A stretch of 64,000 bases of DNA from Microbacterium elymi. Lineage in GTDB: Bacteria; Actinomycetota; Actinomycetes; Actinomycetales; Microbacteriaceae. The stretch lies in assembly GCF_021582895.2 (NCBI RefSeq), contig NZ_CP091139.2, positions 1,302,001 to 1,366,000 of the forward strand, read 5' to 3'. The translations under genes and the position numbers were made by a program. The notes beneath the pieces were generated by a model that did not search any database, was not told the DNA's origin, and was given only the letters and a program-made list of their open reading frames with translations. This document shows, one piece after another, positions 39,886 to 49,912 of this stretch; the stretch's first letter is position 1; each line of letters begins with the position of its first letter.

Positions 39886-40826
39886 GAGGCACGCAGTTTC
39901 GGGTCGAGAGCGCGGTTGAGGAGTTCGAGCGCCAGGTTGACCACGACGACGACGAACGTGGCCACCAGCACGAGCGCCTGCACCGACGGCAGATCTGCGC
40001 TTCCCACCGCCGCCTGCATGGCCTGGCCGATGCCCGGCAGCGCGAACAGCAGCTCGATGACGACCGACCCGCCGAACAGAACGATGAACTGCACCGCGAT
40101 GCTGGCGACGATCGGCAGGCTCGCTCCGCGAAGCGCGTGCACGTAGATGATGCGCCAAGTGGGTGTGCCCACCGCTCGCAGCGTGCGGATGTGCTCCTGG
40201 GCGAGGGATTCGGCCATCGACGCTCGGGCCTGACGGGCGATCACGCCCGCCGAGGTGAGGGCGATGGTCAGGACCGGAAGCACGAGCGAGCGCGCCCAGC
40301 CTTCCGGACTGGTTTCGAAGGGGACGAAGCCGGTCGCGGGCAGCAGCCGCAGCTGAACGGCGAAGACATACACGAGCAGCACCCCGACCCAGAAGGCGGG
40401 AAGTGAGAGCAGGATGCCGGTGATCACGGTGATCACGCGATCCGTCGCCCGACCGCGCACCGTGGCGGTCACGCCCAGGATGATTCCGATGATCGCGCTG
40501 AGCAGCGTGCCACCCACCGCGAGTGCGGCCGTGACGGGCAGCCGCTTCGCCAGGGCCTGGTTGATCGGCTGCCCATCCACGAGTGAGACGCCGAAGTCGC
40601 CATGGAGCACGCCGTCGATCCAGCGCACGTACTGCTGGATCCAGGGGTCGGACCAGCCGATCTTCTCGTTGTAGGCCTGGATCTGCGCGGGCGTCGCGGA
40701 CTGCCCGAGGGCGACCCCGCCCGGGCTGGACCCCGACAGGTGCACGAGCATGAACGCGACGGCCGACGCGACGAGCAACGTCACGATGGCGAGGCCGACT
40801 CGCTTGCCGATATAGAGGAACATCAT
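39882..40826 (-). CDS. Oligopeptide-type ABC transporter permease (DppB)
   Basis: Intact 314-aa permease, first membrane segment GLAIVTLLVASAVAFMLVHL and EAA loop RTLRAVGTPTWRIIYVHALR near 210-235. ATG at 40826 (tandem ATGATG) with GGGGAG upstream. Overlaps the fused gene by ATGA. A 9-bp hairpin (40838-40869) separates it from the binding-protein gene. Confidence 0.88.
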   Translation of the reverse strand: MMFLYIGKRVGLAIVTLLVASAVAFMLVHLSGSSPGGVALGQSATPAQIQAYNEKIGWSDPWIQQYVRWIDGVLHGDFGVSLVDGQPINQALAKRLPVTAALAVGGTLLSAIIGIILGVTATVRGRATDRVITVITGILLSLPAFWVGVLLVYVFAVQLRLLPATGFVPFETSPEGWARSLVLPVLTIALTSAGVIARQARASMAESLAQEHIRTLRAVGTPTWRIIYVHALRGASLPIVASIAVQFIVLFGGSVVIELLFALPGIGQAMQAAVGSADLPSVQALVLVATFVVVVVNLALELLNRALDPKLRAS

Positions 40827-40837
40827 CACTCCCCGTG

Positions 40838-40869
40838 GTTCCGGTGCCGCCTCACGACGACACCGGAAC
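40838..40869. terminator. Intercistronic hairpin after binding-protein gene
   Basis: Inverted repeat GTTCCGGTG (40838-40846) and CACCGGAAC (40861-40869) with a 14-base loop, between the binding-protein stop (40874) and the permease start (40826). Placed like the hairpin at 7680-7717; probably a partial terminator or 3' stabiliser. Confidence 0.5.
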
Positions 40870-40873
40870 GCGA

Positions 40874-42449
40874 TCAGGATGCCGGCTGGATGGATGCCAG
40901 GAGCGGGTAGGGCTCGGCGCCCGGGAAGGTGAGCTTGGCCACCTTGGACGTGTCGTACGCCCACGGCGACAGCTTGCTCGAACAGCGGGATCAGCCAGCC
41001 GGAGTCGACGATCGATCGGTTGAGATCCTTCAGTGCGGCGGTCTGCGCATCGGCGTCGCCGGCGCCCTGCGCGGCACCGAGAGCCCCCGCAGCCTTCTGG
41101 ATGTCGGGGTTCTCGGCCTTGTGGTAGTTCGCGAAGCCGAAGAGCACCCCGAACACGTTGCTCAGCGGGTTGGTCCAGGGCAACGGGAGCGGTCCGCCCA
41201 ACGGAGTCGTCTGCACCGCCTTGAACTGCTCTTCGGTCGACGACGAGTTCTTCAGCTTCACCTTCACGCCGATGGCCGCCCAGTAGGGCTGGAGCGCCTC
41301 GATGTCACGCTGGTTCCCTGGCGTGATATTGAATGTGAAGCTGAATCCGTTCGGGTAGCCCGCTTCGGCCAGCAGCGCCTTGGCAGCGGTCGGGTCGTAG
41401 GCGTACTGCGTCTCGAGTTCGGGCAGGTATCCAGGGTTGTCCGCAGGCAACGCGTTGGCCGTGGGGACCTCTCCCTTGTGCACGGCGTTGACGTAGGCCT
41501 TGCGGTCGATGGCCATCGACAGCGCCTGGTAGACCTTCGGGTCGCTCCACTCGGGCCCGGTGGCGCCCACCTTGTCGAACGCGATGATGTTCTGGACGGT
41601 GCCGCCGTTGGCGACCAGGCCGACGCCGGCCGAGGTGACCTGCGCCTGGGTGTCGGAGGTGATCTCGGCGACGTCCACCTGGCCGGAGATGGCGGAGTTC
41701 ACGCGCGCCTGGGGATCCAGGATCGGGCGGAAGTCGTACGAGTCGAAGGGATAGGGGTCCTTGCCGGCGTAGTCGGCCTTCTTCACCTGGAGGTAGGTGT
41801 TGCCCTTCGTCGTCTTCGACGCGTCGATCGTCAGCGGTCCCGAGCCGTCTGGTGCCGCCGCGAGTGTGGTGCGGTCGGCGGCGGCCTTGGCGCCCACAAT
41901 CGCGCCGGCCGGCATGGTGAGGTTCGCCTCGAATCCGGGGCGCGGGGCGGTGAAGCTGAGCGTGACCGTGTCGTCGTCGACGACCGTGACCTTGGAGATC
42001 TCGTTGTCCTGGCCCTTGCCGAACTGGTTGTAGGAGTTCAGTTCGGGATTTCCGATGCCGGCCAGGTTCGCCTTGACCAGTTCGGCATTGAGGGTGGATC
42101 CATCGGTGAAGGTCGCGCTCGTGTCCAGATCGAGCGTGAGCTGGGTCTTGTCGGCGTTGTAGCTGAACTTCGTCACCAGGTCGGGGACGACCTTGCCGTC
42201 CTGGTCGAGGGTGAACAGCGAGTCGTACATGCCCTCGTAAAAGATCCGCTGGCCGGTGCCATAACGCACCGGGTCGTAGCCGGACGGGGCCATATCGGCC
42301 TGGATGCCGATGGTCAGCTTGGAGGTGTCGACGGGACCGTCGGTGCCACCGCCGCCGCCACCGCCGGAGCAGGCACTGAGTGCGAGAGCCGAGACGGCGA
42401 CCGCTGCGAGGACGGCGGCGCCCCGTGCGGCGTAGTTCTTTCGAGACAT
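40874..42449 (-). CDS. ABC transporter substrate-binding lipoprotein, family 5
   Basis: Extracellular solute-binding protein of the DppA/OppA class, 524 aa after removing an inserted T at 40972-40977. The correction restores IPLFEQLSPWAYDT and a stop 33 residues later. Signal peptide with lipobox ALSA-C27 followed by a glycine run. LDPQARVNSAISGQVDVAEI and DIEALQPYWAAIGVKVKLK are typical of the class. Start of the importer operon, divergent from the arylsulfatase gene. Ligand could be peptide, oligosaccharide or a glycoside; the linked GH43 favours a sugar compound. Confidence 0.86.
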
Positions 42450-42617
42450 CCTGATCTCCTGTGATCGGTGCAGACTTCGACGTCGTATGTCGTAAGCGGC
42501 GTGCGGGTCACGCGAGCTTGTGGTCAAGCATGGACACTGTCCAGCCGTTTGGCCATTCGGATTCGCACGACGCGCATTAGGGTGCGCCTAACGGTCCCTC
42601 ACTCGCCATGAGAACGA

Positions 42618-42643
42618 TGAAACGTACTTTCATCCAATGAATC
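42618..42643. promoter_or_regulatory. TGAAA-type operator upstream of arylsulfatase
   Basis: TGAAACGTACTTTCA, a perfect TGAAA-N5-TTTCA palindrome (42618-42632), followed by TCCAATGAATC. Best of three copies (others 25121, 28030). It lies about 55 bp upstream of the sulfatase start in the 236-bp divergent region 42450-42685, which holds no other gene. Confidence 0.62.
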
Positions 42644-42685
42644 AGCAGATACACTTGTGAACCGGTGAGATCGAGGAGGATCACG

Positions 42686-45074
42686 GTGACGGAATCACCC
42701 CACAGCCGACTGCGCGGTGCTGCCGGCGCGAAGCCCCGCGGCTACGAGGGCTTCGGAGGCCTGGTCGCCCCGAACTCGTCCGCCTCGACGCCGTGGTGGC
42801 CGGTCCCGACATCCGCCGCTCCTGGCGCCCCGAACGTCGTCGTCATCCTCGTGGACGACATGGGCTTCAGCGACGTGCAAGCCGTTCGGCAGCGAGATCA
42901 CCACCCCGGCGATCCAGCAGCTCGCCGACGACGGCTACCGGATGTCCAACTTCCGGGTCACGCCGCTGTGCGCCCCCTCGCGCGCGGCGCTGCTGACCGG
43001 GGTGAACCCGCACCGGGCCGGATTCGGGATGGTGCCGCACGTCGACCCCGGGTACCCCGGGATGAGCATGCGGCTGCCGTCGGACATGCCGACGATGGCC
43101 GAGTCGTTCCGCGCGAACGGGTACGCGACGCTCATGGTCGGCAAGTGGCATCTCACCCGCGAGGCGGACATGCACGACGGCGCCGACAAGAGCACGTGGC
43201 CCATCCAGCGCGGATTCGACCGGTACTTCGGGTCGATGGACGGCTTCACCACGCTGTACCACCCGCATCGGATCGTGCGTGACAACTCGCCTGTCACCGA
43301 GCAGTTCGGCGACGACGACTACCTCACCGACCGGCTCACCGACGAGGCCCTCGGCATGATCGACGCGCATCGCTCGGGCGGGGCGACGCGGCCGTTCTTC
43401 CTCTACTTCGCCCACCACGCCGTGCACGGGCCGGTGCAGGCCAAGCCCGAGAAGATCGCCGCGCATCGCGCGGCGTACGACGCGGGGTGGGATGTCGTCC
43501 GGGCGCAGCGGTTCGCCCGCCAGCAGGCCGGCGGACTGCTGCCCACGGACGCGGTGCTCTCGCCGTCGGACGCCGAGCAGACCGACGGCGTGCCCGCCTG
43601 GGACGATCTCGACGACCGGGAGCGGGAGCTGTACGCCCGGCACATGGAGGTGTATGCGGCCGCCGTCTCGTCGATCGACGAGAGCGTCGCGCGCATCGTC
43701 GCGCACCTGAAGGCGCTCGGCGAGTACGAGAACACGATCATCGTGTTCACCAGCGACAACGGCGGCAGCGGGGAAGGCGGGGTGGAGGGGACGCGCAGCT
43801 ACTTCAGCCGCTTCACGACGATGCCGCTCCTGCCCGAGGACTGGGTCGCCGACGTCGAGCGCCCGCTCGATGAGATCGGCGGACCGCGCGTGCACGGCCA
43901 CTACCCGCGCGGGTGGGCGCACGCGTCGAACACGCCGTTCCGCCTGTACAAGGGCTCGGTGCTCGAGGGCGGCGTGCACAGTCCGCTCATCGTGTCCTGG
44001 CCGCGAGGGTTGCCCGCGCCGACGCCGATGCCGGGGTGCGGGATCGGTTCGCCTTCGTCACCGACCTCGCCCCGACGCTGTTCGAGCTGGCCGGGATCAC
44101 GCGCCCCGCTCGCTGCACGGCCGGCCGACGACATCCATCGACGGCTCGAGCTTCGCCGCGGCGCTGCGGGACCCGCGGATGGATGACGCGGGCATGGGCG
44201 ACGCGGATGCGGCGGCAGCCGCGACGGAGCCGGCGGGGCAGTACGTCGCACTCCTCGGCCAGCGCGCGTTCTACCGCGGCCGCCACAAGGCCGTCGCCAC
44301 CGGGCGTGGCCGCCCCGACGACCTGAGCCTCTGGTCGCTGTACGACATCGTGTCGGATCCGGCCGAGACCGAGGACCTCGCCACCGAGCACCCGGCGCTC
44401 GTGGCCGAGCTCGCCGAGGCGTGGCGGCAGGCGGCGTGGCACAACACCGTGTTCCCCGAACCGGACGAGCCGACCCTCCTGGCCACCCGCCCGTCGACCG
44501 ACCTGGCGCTGGCGCAACCGGTGACCCTGCGCCCCGGGATGCCCACGCTGGAGCGGTTCCGCTCGTCGCGGCTGATCGGCCTGCGCTCGTTCGCCATCGA
44601 GATCGAGGTCGGCGGTGCGCTCGGCGACGGCGTGCTGGTCGCGCACGGCGACCAGGGCGGCGGATATCTGCTCTGGGCCGAGGCGGGAGTGCTCCATCTC
44701 GGCTACAACGCCTACGGCGACCTGCGGCGCACCCAGACCGCCGTCCCCGCGTCGGTGGGCCGCATCATCGCGCGGTTCGAGGCCCTGCGCGAGCTCGCGT
44801 GGCGGGTGGAGATCGAGGTCGACGGCGCCCCGGCGATGGTGCTGGATCGGGTGGCCATGCTGGTCGGCATGGCGCCGTTCACCGGAATCAGCGTGGGGCG
44901 GGATGCCGGGGGGCCGGTCGACTGGGAAGCTTGCACGAGCGGCACGGCGCCTTCGAGTATCGCGGCGCACTGCAGCACGTGCGGTACGTCCCCGGCCCGA
45001 AGGCCGCCTACAACCGCGAGATCATCGTCGCGATCGACGAGCTCAGCGCGCAAGCTGATGGACTGACCCCATGA
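42686..45074 (+). CDS. Arylsulfatase
   Basis: Type I sulfatase of about 795 aa. Formylglycine site C95-A-P-S-R in VTPLCAPSRAALLTG; metal site D57-D58 in LVDDMGFSDV; KWH near 155; SDNGG near 352. A C-terminal beta domain (about 620-780) is usual for the large arylsulfatase group. GTG at 42686 follows GAGGAGG. Frame breaks: inserted A at 42877-42882, one base lost near 44030, a C lost in the run near 44105, and two inserted bases at 44926-44934 (AGCTGC read as AAGCTTGC). The stop is ambiguous (45066 or 45074) because of GCAAGC at 45051. It hydrolyses a sulfate ester; sulfated phenolic glycosides or polysaccharides are possible. It needs a sulfatase-modifying enzyme elsewhere. Confidence 0.85.
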
Positions 45075-45898
45075 CGACGACGATCGAGCTGACGCTGCTG
45101 GGGACGGCCGGAGGACCCGGCGGTCATCTGCATCGAGCGGGGATCGCGAGCCTCGTGACGGTGGGCGGCCGCCGCATCCTGGTGGATGCCGGTGTGGCCG
45201 TCGTGCAGCAGCTGGCCCACGCCGGCTGCGCGGTCGGCGATGTCGACACCGTCCTGCTGACCCACCTCCACGACGACCACACCGCCGGGCTGCCGGCGCT
45301 GATGACGTTCCGGCACACCATGCGCGGCCGGCCTCTGACCGTGATCGGTCCGCCTGGCACTGCGGCCCTGCGCGACGGCATCCTCGCGTACCTGCGCACC
45401 AACACCGCGATCCGCGGCCGGGAGGGCAGCCTTCCCGACCCGGCGACGCTGCTCGCCGCCCGCGAGGTCGAACCGGGAGTCGTGATGGCGGATGCCGCGG
45501 TCACCGTGACCGCGGTGGAGAACACGCACTACGCCCTCACGTCGTTCGACGGCGCGCACCGCTCGTACGCGCTGCGCTTCGATTCCGGCGGGCGGTCGAT
45601 CGTGTTCACCGGAGACACCGGCGAGAGCCCGGCCGTCACCCGGCTGGCGGCCGGGGCCGACATCCTGGTCTCCGAGATGGTGACGGAGGCGGATGCCGCC
45701 GCCGTCCCGGCGCCGGTGCGGGCGCACATGCGGGCCGAGCATCTGTCGCCGACCCAGGTCGGGCGGATGGCGGCTGCGGCGCGGGTGCGGACGGTCGTGC
45801 TCTCGCACTACACCGACGCCGGACCGGACGACCTCGCCGCGATCGCCCGGGAGTTCTCCGGCGAGATCATCGCAGGCGAGGACCTGATGCGTCTGTGA
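45071..45898 (+). CDS. Metallo-beta-lactamase-fold hydrolase
   Basis: Intact 275-aa protein with the metal motif H65-x-H67-x-D69-H70 (THLHDDHTAGL), a GDTGES Asp near 180 and a late HYTD His. The layout resembles RNase Z/arylsulfatase-like (AtsA) and lactonase-type members. Its ATG overlaps the sulfatase stop (if the stop is at 45074). A type III sulfatase or lactonase function is plausible from fold and neighbour but not proven. Convergent with the IclR gene, with a 40-bp repeat between them. Confidence 0.8.
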   Translation: MTTTIELTLLGTAGGPGGHLHRAGIASLVTVGGRRILVDAGVAVVQQLAHAGCAVGDVDTVLLTHLHDDHTAGLPALMTFRHTMRGRPLTVIGPPGTAALRDGILAYLRTNTAIRGREGSLPDPATLLAAREVEPGVVMADAAVTVTAVENTHYALTSFDGAHRSYALRFDSGGRSIVFTGDTGESPAVTRLAAGADILVSEMVTEADAAAVPAPVRAHMRAEHLSPTQVGRMAAAARVRTVVLSHYTDAGPDDLAAIAREFSGEIIAGEDLMRL

Positions 45899-45902
45899 GC
45901 CG

Positions 45903-46000
45903 GCCGGTCGGTGCGGGTCAGAGCCGGTCGGAGCGGACCGGTGCCGGTCGGAGCGGGTCAGAGCCGGTCGGAGCGGGCCGGTGCCGGTCGGAGCGGGTCA
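45903..46000. repeat. 40-bp tandem repeat between convergent genes
   Basis: Two 40-bp units (45921-45960 and 45961-46000) differ at one base, and a partial unit precedes them (45903-45920). Each unit is built from two 20-bp halves with GCCGGTCGGAGCGG. GACCGGTGCCGGTC inside can fold into a short stem, so the block may also end transcription from both sides. The IclR stop codon (45998-46000) lies in the last unit. Confidence 0.7.
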
Positions 46001-46772
46001 GAGCAGCGCGAGGTCGGCGTCGATCGCGGCGGCGGTCTCCTGCAGCTGCGGCAGGTAGTCGTGGGTCACGACATCCGCCTCGACCCGGTGCGTGCTGGTC
46101 GAGACGTTGACGGCGGCAACGACCGATCCGTCGCGGGCGTGCAGGGGCACGGCGATCGAGCGCAGGCCCGGCTCGAGCTCGCCGTCGACGAGGGCCCACG
46201 CCTGGGCGCGCACCCGGGCGAGCTCCGCGGCCAGGTCGGCCGCATCGGTCACGGTCCGAGCGGTGAACGACTCGTGCGCGGATGCCGCGAGCGCGGCATC
46301 CCTCGCCTCCGGCGGCAGCGCGGCCAGCAGCACCCGACCCATGCTCGTGGCGTAGGCGGGGAAGCGCGTGCCGATCGTGATCCGCACGCTCATGATGCGG
46401 CGGGTGGGGACGCGGGCGATGTAGACGATGTCGCCGCCGTCGAGCACGGCCGCCGACACGCTCTCGTCCACGGTGCGGGAGAGCCGCTCGAGGTGCGGCT
46501 GTACCGTCTCGGGCAGCGACAGCGCCGAGAGGTAGCTGAAGCCGAGCTCGAGCACCCGCGGGGTGAGGGCGAAGGCGCGCCCGTCGCTTGCGCACGTAGC
46601 CGAGGGTCTCGAGCGTTCGCAGGAACCGGCCGGCCGCCGCGCGGGGGATGTCGGCGCGCTTCGCGACCTCGCTCGGGTTGAGCCGGGCGTGGTCGCCGTC
46701 GAACGCGCGGATCACGGCCAGTCCGCGGGCGAGCGACTGCACGAAGTCGCCCGATCCGGTCGCCTCACTCAC
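45998..46772 (-). CDS. IclR-family regulator, PcaR-like
   Basis: About 257 aa after removing an inserted T at 46586-46591 (LETLGYVRSDGRAFALTPRV restored). Helix-turn-helix PSEVAKRADIPRAAAGRFLRTL near 35-60, effector domain with YATSMGRVLLAALPPE and GLRSIAVPLHARDGSVVAAVNVS. FVQSLARGLAVIRAFD near the start is typical of the PcaR/PobR/CatR branch that controls beta-ketoadipate genes. GTG at 46772 chosen because GGGAGG lies 6 bases upstream. Downstream of pcaFJI on the same strand but separated by the 20-bp repeat array. Confidence 0.85.
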
Positions 46773-46805
46773 GCGCACCCTCCCCCGTCATCCGCCCGCT
46801 CCTCC

Positions 46806-47054
46806 GAGGTTGTCCCCCGTCCCGCGAGATTGTCCCCCGTCCCGCGAGGTTGCCCCCCGTCCCGCGAGGTTGCCCCCCGTCCCGCGAGATTGTCCTCGGT
46901 TCGTCGAGATTGTCCCCGGTTCGTCGAGATTGTCCCCCGTCCCGCAAGGTTGCCCCCGTCCCGCGAGGTTGTCCTCGGTTCGTCGAGATTGTCCCCGGCG
47001 TGGGGCACAATCTCGGCGAACGAACGACAACCTCGACGAACATATGACAACCTC
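46806..47054. repeat. 20-bp phased repeat array with inverted end
   Basis: Ten direct units of 20 bp (one is 19) from 46806 to 47004, core GAGRTTGTCC or GAGRTTGCCC, ending either CCCGTCCCGC or CTCGGTTCGTC. Three inverted copies follow with ACAATCTC/ACAACCTC at 47007, 47027 and 47047, again 20 bp apart. The turn at 46985-47014 is a near-perfect hairpin (GAGATTGT-CCCC / GGGG-C-ACAATCTC). It fills most of the 328-bp gap 46773-47100 between IclR and pcaF; the remaining 47055-47100 is G-rich with repeated GGGCGGGAGG. No spacers, so not a CRISPR. No gene seen. Confidence 0.9.
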
Positions 47055-47100
47055 GGCGGGAAGGGCGGGGCGGGAGGGCGCGGGGCGGGAGGGGGCGGGG

Positions 47101-48277
<1,177 letters not shown>

Positions 48278-48278
48278 G

Positions 48279-48944
48279 TCAGTCTTCCTTCCGGGATGCC
48301 GCGGCTGCGGCATCCGTCAGTTCCAGTCCGGTCAGCTCGGCCAGCGACGCGACGGTGTTGTCGCCGAAGACCTCGCGCACGGCGAAGCCCTCCGGGGTCA
48401 CGTCGAACACGGCGTGATCGGTGTAGACGCGGGTGACGCAGCCGACGCCGGTGAGCGGGTAGGTGCAGGCCGCGACCAGCTTCGACTCGCCCTTCTTGGT
48501 GAGCAGGTCGGTCATCACGAACACCTGCTTGGCGCCGATGGCCAGGTCCATCGCGCCGCCGACGGCCGGGATCGCTCCGGGCGCCCCGGTGGACCAGTTC
48601 GCCAGGTCGCCGGTCTGCGACACCTGGAACGCCCCGAGCACGCACACGTCAAGGTGGCCGCCGCGCATCATCCCGAACGAGTCGGCGTGGTGGAAGTACG
48701 CCGCGCCGGGCAGTGCAGTGACCGCCTGCTTGCCCGCGTTGATGAGATCCGGGTCGACTCGGCCGGCCTCGGGTGCCGGGCCCATGCCGAGCAGGCCGTT
48801 CTCGGTGTGCAGGATGATCTCCTGGTCGTCGGGCAGATAGTTGGCCACCAGCGTCGGCGCGCCGATGCCGAGGTTCACGTACGAGCCCTCGGCGATGTCG
48901 GCGGCGATCCGCGCCGCCAGGTCCTGTCGGCTGATCGTGGTCAT
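48279..48944 (-). CDS. pcaJ: 3-oxoadipate CoA-transferase subunit B
   Basis: Intact 221-aa beta subunit. Catalytic Glu48 in LHTENGLLGMG forms the glutamyl-CoA intermediate; GAYFHHADSFGMMRGGHLDV-type region is typical. It transfers CoA from succinyl-CoA to 3-oxoadipate with subunit A. ATG overlaps the stop of subunit A. Acetoacetate CoA-transferase is a close alternative, but the IclR and thiolase context favours Pca. Confidence 0.84.
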   Translation of the reverse strand: MTTISRQDLAARIAADIAEGSYVNLGIGAPTLVANYLPDDQEIILHTENGLLGMGPAPEAGRVDPDLINAGKQAVTALPGAAYFHHADSFGMMRGGHLDVCVLGAFQVSQTGDLANWSTGAPGAIPAVGGAMDLAIGAKQVFVMTDLLTKKGESKLVAACTYPLTGVGCVTRVYTDHAVFDVTPEGFAVREVFGDNTVASLAELTGLELTDAAAAASRKED

Positions 48945-49702
48945 CGCTGGGCCTCCTGCCCGGTCGCGGCATCCGATTCCAGCGGAGCACCCTCGAGGTC
49001 GACGCCGCCGATGAATGCGCCCTCGCGCAGCCATGGACGCGCGCCCAGCGCCACGACCCGGTCGACGAAGATGCCGGGCGTCACCACCGTCTCGGGGTCG
49101 ATCGCCCCCAGCGGGACGACCTCGTCCACCTGCACGATGGTCATGGTCGCCGCCGAGGCCATGATCGGCCCGAAGTTGCGGGCCGTCTCGCGGTAGACGA
49201 TGTTGCCCCAGCGATCTGCCCGCAGCGCGCTGACCAGGGCGACGTCGGCCTTGATCGGATACTCGAGAGCGTACTCGCGGCCGTCGATCACCCGGTGCTC
49301 CTTGCCCTCGGCCAGCTGGGTGCCCACCCCGGTCGGCGTGAAGAACCCGCCGATGCCGGCGCCGGCGGCGCGGATCCGCTCGGCGAGATTGCCCTGGGGC
49401 ACCAGCTCGAGCTCGATCTGGCCCGCGCGGTACAGCCCGTCGAACACCCACGAGTCGTGCTGGCGGGGGAACGAGCAGATGATCCGACGCACCCGCTTCT
49501 CGGCCAGCAGGGCGGCCAGGCCCACATCGCCGTTGCCGGCGTTGTTGCTCACGATCGTGAGGTCGCCGGCGCCCTGGGCGATCAGGGCGTCGATCAGCTC
49601 GACCGGCTGACCGGCCCGGCCGAATCCGCCGATCATGATGGTCGCGCCATCGGGGATGCCGGCCACGGCGGCCGCGACATCCGGCACGGTCTTGTCGATC
49701 AC
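48941..49702 (-). CDS. pcaI: 3-oxoadipate CoA-transferase subunit A
   Basis: Intact 253-aa alpha subunit with GGFGRAGQPVELIDAL near residue 25 and FFTPTGVGTQLAEGKE near 145. GTG at 49702 with GAGGAGGG upstream. First gene of pcaIJF on the minus strand; the palindromes at 49730-49766 lie just upstream. Confidence 0.84.
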   Translation of the reverse strand: MIDKTVPDVAAAVAGIPDGATIMIGGFGRAGQPVELIDALIAQGAGDLTIVSNNAGNGDVGLAALLAEKRVRRIICSFPRQHDSWVFDGLYRAGQIELELVPQGNLAERIRAAGAGIGGFFTPTGVGTQLAEGKEHRVIDGREYALEYPIKADVALVSALRADRWGNIVYRETARNFGPIMASAATMTIVQVDEVVPLGAIDPETVVTPGIFVDRVVALGARPWLREGAFIGGVDLEGAPLESDAATGQEAQR

Positions 49703-49729
49703 GAGCCCTCCTCCTCAAGGTCACATGCT

Positions 49730-49766
49730 GTTCGCTGTGCGAACGTATGTCCGTCCTGTGAACAGG
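49730..49766. promoter_or_regulatory. Palindromes upstream of pcaIJF
   Basis: Two palindromes: GTTCGC-TGT-GCGAAC (49730-49744) and CCTGT-GA-ACAGG (49755-49766), 28 and 53 bp upstream of pcaI. The first is the size and style of IclR-type Pca/Pob operators, so it is a candidate site for the regulator at 45998. The rest of 49703-49912 holds only these and the repeat at 49857. Confidence 0.5.
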
Positions 49767-49856
49767 ATATCACGCCTACGGCCCAATCCGGCGGGTCCGA
49801 GGTATTGCGCATTCGGGGCAGAAAATATAGCGTGCTATCAGCACGGTAGTTCAGCG

Positions 49857-49879
49857 TTTATGTCTCATCGCGACATAGT
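49857..49879. promoter_or_regulatory. Inverted-repeat operator upstream of FAD dehydrogenase
   Basis: Arms ATGTC and GACAT separated by 7 bases, the same arms and gap as at 4176-4199, about 35 bp upstream of the flavoprotein start. It links this operon with the C-glycoside operon 45 kb away. Confidence 0.6.
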
Positions 49880-49912
49880 GTGATCGTCGCCGCCGCGCCA
49901 CTGGAGGTAATG

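Noticed and set aside
45050..45056. GCAAGC near the arylsulfatase stop as an insertion
   Set aside because: Both readings give a plausible end (stop at 45066 or 45074), so I could not decide and did not count it.
46806..47054. CRISPR array
   Set aside because: Units of 20 bp are contiguous with no unique spacers, and no cas genes are present.
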